Source of the DNA: Alphaproteobacteria bacterium | GTDB lineage: Bacteria; Pseudomonadota; Alphaproteobacteria; JAEULC01 | NCBI GenBank assembly: GCA_020851015.1 | Contig: JADZDN010000412.1 | Location: 1-10,742, forward strand | Length of the DNA: 10,742 nt | Direction of reading: 5' to 3' | Notes under the pieces: generated by a model | Database searches by the model: none | What the model was told of the DNA's origin: nothing | Seen by the model: the letters and a program-made list of their open reading frames with translations, nothing else | Position numbers and translations under genes: made by a program | Shown: positions 5,318-10,742 of the stretch, piece after piece | Numbering within the stretch: the first letter of the stretch is position 1 | Layout of the letters: every line of letters begins with the position of its first letter

Positions 5318-6510
5318 GGCGGCGACCGGCGCGCGGGGCCGGCGAGCACCAGCAGCCCGGCCGCGACCTGCACGCAGGCCGCCAGGGCGAACGCGACCCT
5401 GTAGTCGCCCTCGAGGTCCCGCAGCACGCCCAGCACCGTCGGCGCGACCGCGAAGACCGCCTGGTTGATCGCGGTCACCAGCGCCACGACGACCGGCACG
5501 TCCGTAGGAGCGAATTCCCGCTGCGCGATCAGCGGCGGCAGCGAGATCATGTTGCCGACCCCCAGCCCGAACAGCACGCAGCCCAAGCCGAGCACCACGG
5601 GGCCGTCGCCGAGCCCGAGCAGCAGCGAGCCCGCGGACTGGACCCAGAAATTGAGCGCGGCCGCGATGCGCCGGTCGCGTTCCCCAAGCCACCGCCCGAG
5701 CAGGGTTCGCCCGGCGATCGCGCAGAGCGCCACCAGGCTGATCGCGCTCGCCGCCAGCCCCGCGCCATAGGCCGGCGCCAGCCGCGCAGCCAGATGGACG
5801 ACGATGCCGGTCTGCGCGAACAGGCCGAGCGCGAAGGCGCCGGACATGGTGGCGAAGCGGCGGTCGCGGACCAGGCCGGCGCGCGACATCGCGCGCAGCG
5901 TGCGGCCCGCTGCCGCGTGCCCGCCCCTCGCGGGAGGCGCCAGCCGCAGGAACCGACGGCAGAGCGGCAGCAGCACGGCCGCCATCGCGACGGCGACGGT
6001 CGCGGCCGCGGCGGGAAACCCGACCAGGGCGATCAAGCCAACCCAGAGCGCCGGAAACACCAGCCCGCCGGCGCTGGCGCCGTTGAAGGCGAGGCTGAGC
6101 GCCCGCGCGCGGTCGCGGTCGAACCACGGCGACACGATGGCGTTGATCGCCGCCCCGCTGGTGGTGGCCCAGCCCGCGCTGGTGAGCAGGGCCGCGGGGA
6201 AAAGCTGCCACGGCGCGCCGGCCTGGGACCAGGCGACGACCCCCAGCGCGGTCGCCGCCACGCCCGCCCCCGTCACCAACGCCAGGCCGAACCGCCGGTG
6301 CAATTCCGGCAGCCACGCGACGATGCAGGCGCTGGCCAGGTAGTGGGCGGTGACGGCCGCCGAAACGATGGCGATCGACCAGCCGCGCGTGGCGTGCAAG
6401 GTCTGGAGAAAGATCGACAGGCCGTAGAAGCCGAGGCCCCAGGCGAAGAGCGCGACGGCGAACGCCGTCCAGACCGCGTGCCAGCCCGCCGGCCGCGACG
6501 CTGCCGTCAT
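5314..6510 (-). CDS. MFS transporter
   Basis: A 398-residue, very hydrophobic protein with about 12 predicted membrane segments, the normal size for a major facilitator. The N-terminal part (FAWGLGFYGLSIFLQTLHATRGW split by short loops) and the segments with FDRDRARALSLAFNGASAGG and FGLGVGNMISLPPL resemble a common proteobacterial MFS branch of unknown substrate. It sits in the inner membrane and would move a small molecule by secondary transport. The ATG (6508-6510) overlaps the TGA (6507-6509) of the upstream acetyltransferase gene as ATGA; there is no strong ribosome site, so translation is probably coupled. The same stop-free frame continues upstream into the acetyltransferase region, but that is an out-of-frame shadow. 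Export versus import cannot be decided from sequence. Confidence 0.87.
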   Translation of the reverse strand: MTAASRPAGWHAVWTAFAVALFAWGLGFYGLSIFLQTLHATRGWSIAIVSAAVTAHYLASACIVAWLPELHRRFGLALVTGAGVAATALGVVAWSQAGAPWQLFPAALLTSAGWATTSGAAINAIVSPWFDRDRARALSLAFNGASAGGLVFPALWVGLIALVGFPAAAATVAVAMAAVLLPLCRRFLRLAPPARGGHAAAGRTLRAMSRAGLVRDRRFATMSGAFALGLFAQTGIVVHLAARLAPAYGAGLAASAISLVALCAIAGRTLLGRWLGERDRRIAAALNFWVQSAGSLLLGLGDGPVVLGLGCVLFGLGVGNMISLPPLIAQREFAPTDVPVVVALVTAINQAVFAVAPTVLGVLRDLEGDYRVAFALAACVQVAAGLLVLAGPARRSPP

Positions 6511-7199
6511 CGCCGCGCGGCCGCGGGCTTGCGCCAGAACACCATGATTTCTTTTCGCACATCGAAGCCCAGCCGGCGATAGAGCGCGACCGCCCCCGCG
6601 TTCTCGGGCCGCACGTGCAGGAACGCCACCTCGCCGCGCGCCCGCGCCGCCGCCATCAGCGTGCGCGTCAGCAGAGCAGCATGGCCCCGACCGCGCGCAT
6701 CGGGATGCGTGCAGATGCCGCTGAGCTCGACATATCCCGGAACGCGCAGGCGCTCGCCCGCCATGGCCACGAGGCGGCCATCCTCCTCGATGCCGAGATA
6801 GGTACCGAGCATGATCGTGCGCTCCGCGAATGGTCCGGGCTTGGTCCGCGCGGCGAGGTCCAGCATGCGCGGCACGTCCGCCGGCATCAGTTGCTTCACC
6901 GGCGCGTGCGCCGTCGCGCGACCCGCGGTCCGGCCGGCGACCATCTGCAGCATGGGAAACGCGTCGAGCGCGATCCATCCGGCCGGCAGCGCCTCGTCGT
7001 CGGGCCGGAACAGCCGCGCCTCGGTATCCGGCGGCAGGCCGGCGGCCAGGTCGCCATAGGCTTCCTCCGTCGGGCACTGGATCGCGGAGAACGGCGCCAT
7101 GTCGCGCGGATAGTGCCGCGCCAACCCGCGGCCCGTGGCGAAGCGCGCCTGTGGTCCGATCAGGGCATTCCAGACTGGGTTGTCGAGCAACGCTTGCAT
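6507..7199 (-). CDS. GNAT-family N-acetyltransferase (FR47-like)
   Basis: The 230-residue protein has its GNAT fold in the C-terminal half (about 100-228). The acetyl-CoA-binding motif R/Q-x-x-G-x-G/A is present as RGRGHA (169-174) after the beta-4 strand YVELSGICTHPD, and NAGAVALYRRLGF matches the final motif. The N-terminal part (MQALLDNPVWNALIGPQARFATG) is typical of an FR47-like branch whose substrates are unknown. The start at 7199 has AAGAGG 7 nt upstream; the open frame extends to 7313 but without such signals. It is the first gene of an acetyltransferase-MFS operon with an ATGA junction, so the pair may modify and move the same small molecule, for instance detoxification followed by export (inference). 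It is divergent from the Ada-like gene. Confidence 0.85.
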   Translation of the reverse strand: MQALLDNPVWNALIGPQARFATGRGLARHYPRDMAPFSAIQCPTEEAYGDLAAGLPPDTEARLFRPDDEALPAGWIALDAFPMLQMVAGRTAGRATAHAPVKQLMPADVPRMLDLAARTKPGPFAERTIMLGTYLGIEEDGRLVAMAGERLRVPGYVELSGICTHPDARGRGHAALLTRTLMAAARARGEVAFLHVRPENAGAVALYRRLGFDVRKEIMVFWRKPAAARR

Positions 7200-7210
7200 T
7201 GTCCGGCCTC

Positions 7211-7238
7211 TTGTCTTGAGCGGCAATGCCATTAGCAT
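7211..7238 (+). promoter_or_regulatory. predicted promoter of the Ada-like gene
   Basis: TTGTCT (7211-7216) and TAGCAT (7233-7238) are 16 bp apart, each matching 4 of 6 consensus positions. If real, transcription starts near 7245, downstream of the ATG at 7226, which would then not be in the message; this supports a start at 7301. On the minus strand GCTAAT (7231-7236) could be a -10 for the acetyltransferase operon. Confidence 0.35.
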
Positions 7239-7864
7239 CGGGCTCGATCCGGCGCTCGCCGGAATCGGACTCCGTCCCCTATCGCCCAGCGGAGGAGCGA
7301 CTGCTCGATCCAAGCGAATGCGAACGCGCCCGCGTGAGCCGCGACCGCCGCTACGACGGCCGCTTCTTCACCGGCGTCCGGACGACGCGGATCTATTGCC
7401 GCCCGGTCTGTCCGGTCAGGCCGGCGCGGGGCGAGAACGTGGAGTTCTTTCCTTCCGCCGCTTCGGCCGAGGCGGCGGGATACCGTCCCTGCCTGCGCTG
7501 CCGCCCGGAGTCCGCGCCGTTCTCGCCGGCCTGGAAAGGGTCGCGCACGACGGTCGACCGCGCCATGCGCATGATCGCCGCGGGCGCGTTGGACGACGAA
7601 AGCGTGGAGGCGTTCGCCCAGCGCCTGGGAGTCGGCGCCCGGCATCTCGGCCGCCTGTTCCGCCGCCATCTCGACGCCAGCCCGCTGCAGGCAGCGCGCA
7701 CCGCGCGGGTCCAGCGCGCCAAGCGGCTGTTGGACGGAACCACGCTGCCGATGGCGGAGGTCGCGCTGCGCGCCGGCTTCCACAGCCTCCGGCGCTTCAA
7801 CGCCGTGTTCGCCGAGGTCTATCACCGCCCGCCCAGCGCGATCCGGCGCTTGAAACGGACATGA
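7226..7864 (+). CDS. Ada-type Zn-binding/AraC HTH protein without a catalytic C-terminal domain
   Basis: From the first ATG the product is 212 residues. The Ada metal-binding domain spans about 28-100 with Cys58, Cys62, Cys89 and Cys92, the same spacing as Cys38/42/69/72 of E. coli Ada, where Cys38 takes a methyl group from DNA phosphotriesters. An AraC-type double HTH follows (about 108-210; LPMAEVALRAGFHSLRRFNAVF). The sequence resembles the N-terminal half of Ada-AlkA glycosylase fusions but stops right after the HTH, as in B. subtilis AdaA-like proteins. Residues 1-25 look non-native: they contain TTA, more A/T at third positions than usual, and no family similarity. GGAGGAG at 7291-7297 lies just before CTG 7301, where the domain begins, so 7301 may be the true start. 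Likely a methylation-responsive activator or repair protein; targets unknown. Confidence 0.82.
   Translation: MPLASGSIRRSPESDSVPYRPAEERLLDPSECERARVSRDRRYDGRFFTGVRTTRIYCRPVCPVRPARGENVEFFPSAASAEAAGYRPCLRCRPESAPFSPAWKGSRTTVDRAMRMIAAGALDDESVEAFAQRLGVGARHLGRLFRRHLDASPLQAARTARVQRAKRLLDGTTLPMAEVALRAGFHSLRRFNAVFAEVYHRPPSAIRRLKRT
7248..7263. promoter_or_regulatory. inverted repeat in the Ada/GNAT divergent region
   Basis: TCCGGCG-CT-CGCCGGA is a perfect 7-bp inverted repeat around two bases. It would lie at the beginning of the Ada-like message (if transcription starts near 7245) and upstream of the acetyltransferase start on the other strand. It could be an operator or a 5' hairpin. No E. coli-type Ada box (AAAGCGCA) is visible nearby. 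Confidence 0.3.
7291..7303 (+). promoter_or_regulatory. strong ribosome-binding site before CTG codon 7301
   Basis: GGAGGAG (7291-7297) is the best Shine-Dalgarno sequence in this region and sits 5 nt (counted from GGAGG) before the in-frame CTG at 7301-7303. Family similarity (LLDPSECERA) starts exactly there. The ATG at 7226 has only a poorly placed GAGCGG. Confidence 0.4.
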
Positions 7865-7886
7865 GGCGCGCCGTGCGGTCGCCTCA
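7862..7886. terminator. possible bidirectional terminator hairpin between convergent genes
   Basis: TGAGGCG (7862-7868) and CGCCTCA (7880-7886) are perfect reverse complements with 11 nt between. The arms contain the two facing stop codons, TGA of the Ada-like gene and TGA of the antiporter gene. A short CC/GG pairing could extend the stem. No T tract follows on either strand, so an intrinsic terminator is not certain. Confidence 0.35.
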
Positions 7887-9155
7887 GCCCGGAAGCAACT
7901 GGAACGCCGCGATCGCGACCAGGGTGGGCGGCGCCGCCGCCGCGGCGAGCCCGAGCGGGCTGATCGCGCCCTCGTCGAACGTGCCCTTGAGAATCGCGAA
8001 GCCGGCCGGGTTCGGCGCGTTGGCGATCACGGTCATGCCGCCGCCGGTCACCGCGCCCGCCACCAGCGCGTACTTGGCGGGATCCGACATGCCGTCGACC
8101 AGCGAGCCCAGATAGGTCAGCGCCGCGTTGTCGGTGATCGCGGTCAGCGCCGTGGCGCCATAATAGAGCACCGTCGTGTTCATGCCGAGCAGCAGCGGCC
8201 GCAGCCACCAGTCCTGCATGCTGCCCAGCACCACCAGCCCGGCCAGGAAGAAGCCGACCATCAGCCCTTCGCGCAGGATCAGCCGGCTCTGGTAGCGGCG
8301 GTACGCCTCCGCGAAGCCGAGGAAGAACAGGAAGATGCCGAGGAACACCAGCGCGTGGTGGCTGGCGAGCACGACGGCGCCAAGGAACGCCAGATGCACC
8401 AGCACGACCGGCCAGGGCGTCTCGAGCCGCGCGAGGGCTGCGGAAATCGTCGGCATCTGCTTCAGGTAGCAGCGGAACAGATAGGTGGCGCCAGCAGCGT
8501 TCACCACGCAGGCCAGCGCCGCCTTCCAGCCGAAATGTTGCAGCATGAACCCCAGGTCCCAGCCCCAGCGCTCGGCCACCATCAAGACCGGCGGCGCCGC
8601 GTAGGGCGTCAACGTGCCGCCGATCGACACGTTGACGAACAGCACGCCCAGCGTCGCGTACTTGAACGTGTTCGGCGCCTGCTGGCTGAAGTACCGCTCG
8701 CGCAGCAACAGGGCCGACAGCGTCATGGCCGCGGGCTCGGTGATGAACGAGCCGAGCAGAGGGCCGAGGGTCAGCACGGTGACGTAGTAGGCGAGCGGCG
8801 GACGCAGCGGCACCAGCCGCGACAGCCACAGCAGCAGCGCGCCGGCGAAGTCGAGAACCGGCCGGCTGGCGGCGATCACCATGATCACGAAGATGAAGGC
8901 GGGCTCGGTGAAGTCGCGAGCCTGCAGGTAGTCCATGGCCGCGCCGGGCGTCGCGCTGGCGGCGAGGAACAGCAGCAGCACCAGCGCCCAGAAGCCGAAC
9001 ACCGCCTCGACCTCGCCCAGAAGGTGCCACAGCCCGGCATGGCGGGGCTGGGCGTGGGCAAGGTGCTCGAACAGCTTGGTCGAGAACGTGTGCAGGATGG
9101 CGACGGCGAAGATGACCGTCGCCGCCAACTGCACGGCCGTCGGGGCCAGGTTCAC
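7884..9155 (-). CDS. putative Na+/H+ antiporter (ion-transporter superfamily, PF07399-like)
   Basis: The 423-residue membrane protein has about 11-12 hydrophobic segments. Features suggesting the putative Na+/H+ antiporter family include an N-terminal ILHTFSTKLFEHLAH and LLGEVEAVFGFWA block, ITEPAAMTLSALLLRE, NVSIGGTLTPYAAPPVLM, TDNAALTYLGS (341-351) and NAPNPAG (379-385). Paired TDNA and N-x-P-N-P segments recall the discontinuous helices of ArsB/NhaD-type carriers. It would exchange Na+ or another cation for H+ across the inner membrane; the ion is not shown by sequence. The start is GTG (9153-9155), overlapping the upstream receiver gene's TGA as GTGA; no ribosome site is visible, so translation should depend on the receiver gene. 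Its 3' end faces the Ada-like gene with 19 bp between. Confidence 0.82.
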   Translation of the reverse strand: MNLAPTAVQLAATVIFAVAILHTFSTKLFEHLAHAQPRHAGLWHLLGEVEAVFGFWALVLLLFLAASATPGAAMDYLQARDFTEPAFIFVIMVIAASRPVLDFAGALLLWLSRLVPLRPPLAYYVTVLTLGPLLGSFITEPAAMTLSALLLRERYFSQQAPNTFKYATLGVLFVNVSIGGTLTPYAAPPVLMVAERWGWDLGFMLQHFGWKAALACVVNAAGATYLFRCYLKQMPTISAALARLETPWPVVLVHLAFLGAVVLASHHALVFLGIFLFFLGFAEAYRRYQSRLILREGLMVGFFLAGLVVLGSMQDWWLRPLLLGMNTTVLYYGATALTAITDNAALTYLGSLVDGMSDPAKYALVAGAVTGGGMTVIANAPNPAGFAILKGTFDEGAISPLGLAAAAAPPTLVAIAAFQLLPG

Positions 9156-9574
9156 GACGCGCGCGCCAGCCGCCCGATCGAAGCCGCCAGCGCCTGGCGC
9201 GTCAACGGCCGCGGCAGGATCTCGGTGACGCCGGTCAGCCGCGCCAAGCGCAGGTCGTCGCGGCTGCCGCCGTCGACGAAAGCGATGCCGAAGCCCGGCA
9301 TGCGGTCGCGTAGAGCGCGGAACGTGTCGAGGCCGGGCCAAGGCGGCAGGATGCGGTCGGTCACCAGCAGGCCCCACCTTCCCTCGCGCAGCAGGCGAGC
9401 CGCCTCGTAGCCGTCCGCCGCGACCGACGCACGCACGGGCAGCGCGCCGCACCAATAGGCGATGGCGTCGCGCACCACCTCCTCGGCACACAGGATGACG
9501 GCCCCGGCGGCATCGGCCGCGTCCGCCCGCGCCGGATCGGCCGAGCCGGTCGCCACGTTCATGCGCAGGGCCAT
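9152..9574 (-). CDS. stand-alone degenerate response-regulator receiver domain
   Basis: The 140-residue protein is one CheY-like receiver domain (about 24-138) after a short Ala/Asp-rich tail, with no DNA-binding or enzyme domain. The acidic pair is E31/E32 (ILCAEEVVRD) instead of the usual DD/DE, and the likely phosphoacceptor is D73 (LLVTDRILPPWPG). The conserved Thr/Ser after beta-4 is missing (IAFVDGG, 97-103), and the conserved Lys is Arg122 (ILPRPLT). Phosphorylation may still occur, but switching is likely altered. The start at 9574 has a strong GGGAGGA site 6-7 nt upstream. It is coupled by a GTGA overlap to the antiporter and is divergent from a sensor kinase gene, so it may relay kinase signals to the antiporter or sense by another route (inference). 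Confidence 0.72.
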   Translation of the reverse strand: MALRMNVATGSADPARADAADAAGAVILCAEEVVRDAIAYWCGALPVRASVAADGYEAARLLREGRWGLLVTDRILPPWPGLDTFRALRDRMPGFGIAFVDGGSRDDLRLARLTGVTEILPRPLTRQALAASIGRLARAS

Positions 9575-9604
9575 GGACCATCCTCCCTCGGGAACCGATG
9601 GGCC

Positions 9605-9633
9605 ATTCGGGTCGTCGACGCGGCCGTTCGCAA
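9605..9633 (-). promoter_or_regulatory. weak predicted promoter of the receiver-antiporter operon
   Basis: On the minus strand TTGCGA (9633-9628) and CCGAAT (9610-9605) are 17 bp apart; matches to consensus are 4 of 6 and 3 of 6. It leaves a leader of about 25 nt with the ribosome site. It is about 40 bp from the 24-bp palindrome at 9673-9696, which would be an upstream site for this promoter. Confidence 0.22.
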
Positions 9634-9662
9634 TTCAGGTTCCGCGCCTACGGTGCTAGGCT
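9634..9662 (+). promoter_or_regulatory. predicted promoter of the MASE1 kinase gene, containing GCTAGGCT
   Basis: TTCAGG (9634-9639) and TAGGCT (9657-9662) are 17 bp apart, and TG lies just upstream of the CTAG (TGCTAGGCT). The octamer GCTAGGCT (9655-9662) is the one also found at 1788-1795 and 4375-4382 on the minus strand. Transcription would begin near 9669, immediately before the 24-bp palindrome. Confidence 0.35.
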
Positions 9663-9672
9663 TACGCATCGG

Positions 9673-9696
9673 CCCCTAAGGGTCGATCCTTAGGGG
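9673..9696. promoter_or_regulatory. near-perfect 24-bp palindrome between receiver and kinase genes
   Basis: Arms CCCCTAAGG (9673-9681) and CCTTAGGGG (9688-9696) are exact reverse complements; the 6-bp centre GTCGAT is palindromic except for its outer pair. It lies in the 135-bp divergent intergenic region, just after the predicted kinase start of transcription. The length and symmetry suggest a dimer-binding operator, or a hairpin in the kinase message. The binding protein is unknown. Confidence 0.6.
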
Positions 9697-9709
9697 AACG
9701 CGGGACCGC

Positions 9710-10742
9710 ATGGCGCTAGAAAGGACGGACGGGTCTCGCAGGAAGCCGCGAACGAGCGCCATGGCCCTTCCGCGCATCTATTCGCTGCCGCCGGTCCTGT
9801 TGGGCGCCGCGTACCTCGCGGGCTACGTGGCGCTGGACTGGATCAGCTTCATCGATCCTTACGCGCCGTTCGGCATCACGCCGTGGAATCCGCCGCCGGG
9901 CCTGAGCTTCGTGCTGGTGCTGCTGTTCGGCCAGCGTTTCCTGCCGCTGCTGTTCGCCTCACCGCTGCTGGCCGACCTGCTGGTCCGCCACCTGCCCTTC
10001 CCGTGGTCGGTCGAGCTTTTGACGGTGGCGCTGACCGGCGGGATCTACGCGCTGGGCCTGCATTTCCTGCTGCGGCCGGCGACGCGCTTCAACCCGACCC
10101 TGGCGTCGATGCGCGATCTGGTCGTGCTGCTGTTCGTCGCCGGCGTGTCGGACGCGGCGGTGGCGGCGTCCTATGTCGGCGTGCTGGTCGCCTTCGGCCT
10201 GCTGACCGCGCGCGATTTCGCCGCCGCGGCGCTGCAGTTCTGGGTCGGCGACATGATCGGCATCGCGGTGGTGGCGCCGGCGGCGCTGATCGCTTTGACG
10301 CGCGGCCGGCGCATCCGGCCCACGATCGAGGCGGCGGCGCAACTCCTGGCCGTGCTGGCGGCCCTGGCGCTGGTCTTCGGCCATGCCGGGCAGCACCACT
10401 TCCAGCTCTTCTATCTGCTGTTCCTGCCGATCATCTGGATGGCGGTGCGTGGCGGGCTGGAGATGGTGACGACCGGCATCCTGGTCACGCAGATCGGGCT
10501 GATCCTGGGCCTGCGCCTGGTGCCGGCCGTCGACGTGGACGTGACCGCCTTCCAGGCGCTGATGCTGGTGCTGACCATGACCGGACTGGTTGCCGGCGTG
10601 CTGGTGGACGAGCATCGCAGCACCGAGGTGCAATTGCGGCTGCACCAGGATTCGCTGGCGCGCCTGGCGCGGCTGGGCAGCATGGGCGAGCTGGCCGCCG
10701 CCGTGGCGCACGAGATCAACCAGCCGCTGACCGCCGCCGGCA
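9710..10742 (+). CDS. MASE1-domain sensor histidine kinase (partial, cut at right edge)
   Basis: At least 344 codons are present. Counting from ATG 9761, a MASE1-type membrane sensor region with about 8 hydrophobic segments occupies residues 5-290; typical pieces are TPWNPPPGLSFVLVLLFGQR, FWVGDMIGIAVVAPAALIAL and FYLLFLPIIWMAVRGG. A short linker follows, then a HisKA dimerisation helix with the phosphoacceptor box AAAVAHEINQPLTAAG; His317 (codon 10709-10711) is the predicted phosphorylated residue. The ATPase domain must lie beyond the window. Two in-frame ATGs, 9710 and 9761, are possible; both have weak ribosome sites (GGGA 4 nt before 9710). I chose 9710 because it is nearer the predicted promoter, but 9761 fits the domain start. 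The signal sensed by MASE1 is generally unknown. The gene is divergent from the receiver-antiporter operon. Confidence 0.82.
   Translation, partial: MALERTDGSRRKPRTSAMALPRIYSLPPVLLGAAYLAGYVALDWISFIDPYAPFGITPWNPPPGLSFVLVLLFGQRFLPLLFASPLLADLLVRHLPFPWSVELLTVALTGGIYALGLHFLLRPATRFNPTLASMRDLVVLLFVAGVSDAAVAASYVGVLVAFGLLTARDFAAAALQFWVGDMIGIAVVAPAALIALTRGRRIRPTIEAAAQLLAVLAALALVFGHAGQHHFQLFYLLFLPIIWMAVRGGLEMVTTGILVTQIGLILGLRLVPAVDVDVTAFQALMLVLTMTGLVAGVLVDEHRSTEVQLRLHQDSLARLARLGSMGELAAAVAHEINQPLTAAG

Noticed and set aside
3851..6562. A 903-codon stop-free frame on the minus strand spanning several genes
   Set aside because: It runs antisense to the substrate-binding protein and out of frame with the MFS and M24 genes; its product is an Arg/Gly/Ala-rich mixture without domains. 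High GC content makes stop codons rare.
4501..6582. A 693-codon plus-strand frame over the SBP and MFS genes
   Set aside because: It overlaps the well-supported SBP in another frame and lies antisense to the MFS gene; composition is that of a shadow frame.
7865..7884. A lost glycosylase or methyltransferase domain downstream of the Ada-like gene
   Set aside because: Only 19 bp separate its stop from the antiporter stop, and no catalytic-domain remnant is visible in any frame; the gene ends cleanly.
9959..10711. A 250-codon minus-strand frame opposite the MASE1 kinase
   Set aside because: Gln/Arg/His-rich shadow; the plus strand encodes clear membrane segments and a HisKA box.
1..10742. Mobile elements, CRISPR arrays, tRNA or rRNA genes
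   Set aside because: No transposase-like protein, spaced repeat array, or tRNA/rRNA-like sequence was recognised on either strand.

Overview
The window is about 70% G+C and gene-dense. Small genes change strand constantly, many genes overlap at start or stop codons, and several intergenic regions carry CTAG-containing motifs. Base composition and the protein families suggest an alphaproteobacterium, possibly Rhodospirillales-like. That assignment is inference: no rRNA or tRNA is present, and I recognise no mobile element or CRISPR array.

Left part (1-3192). The window opens in the C-terminal end of an MlaC/Ttg2-type periplasmic lipid-transport protein. A VapBC toxin-antitoxin operon follows; a perfect 16-bp palindrome lies in its predicted promoter. 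Convergent to vapC is a gene for an exported Gly/Ala-rich protein with two intact Asp-box (BNR) motifs and one broken one. After a roughly 480-bp gap comes an alpha/beta hydrolase of the homoserine O-acetyltransferase (MetX)-like group with an intact Ser-Asp-His triad.

Middle (3187-7864). A creatinase/Xaa-Pro-peptidase-fold (M24) protein has lost most of the family's metal ligands. It is divergent from a lone amino-acid-type ABC substrate-binding protein, and their shared regulatory region contains two inverted repeats. Next is a two-gene GNAT acetyltransferase-MFS transporter operon with an ATGA junction. It is divergent from an Ada-type zinc/HTH protein that has no catalytic C-terminal domain and whose most likely start may be a CTG codon.

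Right part (7884-10742). A degenerate stand-alone receiver-domain protein is translationally coupled (GTGA junction) to a putative Na+/H+ antiporter. This operon is divergent from a MASE1-domain sensor histidine kinase cut by the window edge. The divergent region holds a near-perfect 24-bp palindrome just downstream of a predicted kinase promoter. Kinase, receiver and antiporter together look like a candidate ion- or pH-homeostasis signalling module; this is an inference from context.

Recurring features are the octamer GCTAGGCT upstream of three separate genes, and four convergent gene pairs whose stop codons overlap or lie within 19 bp of each other. All promoter and operator calls come from reading the bases by eye and remain predictions.
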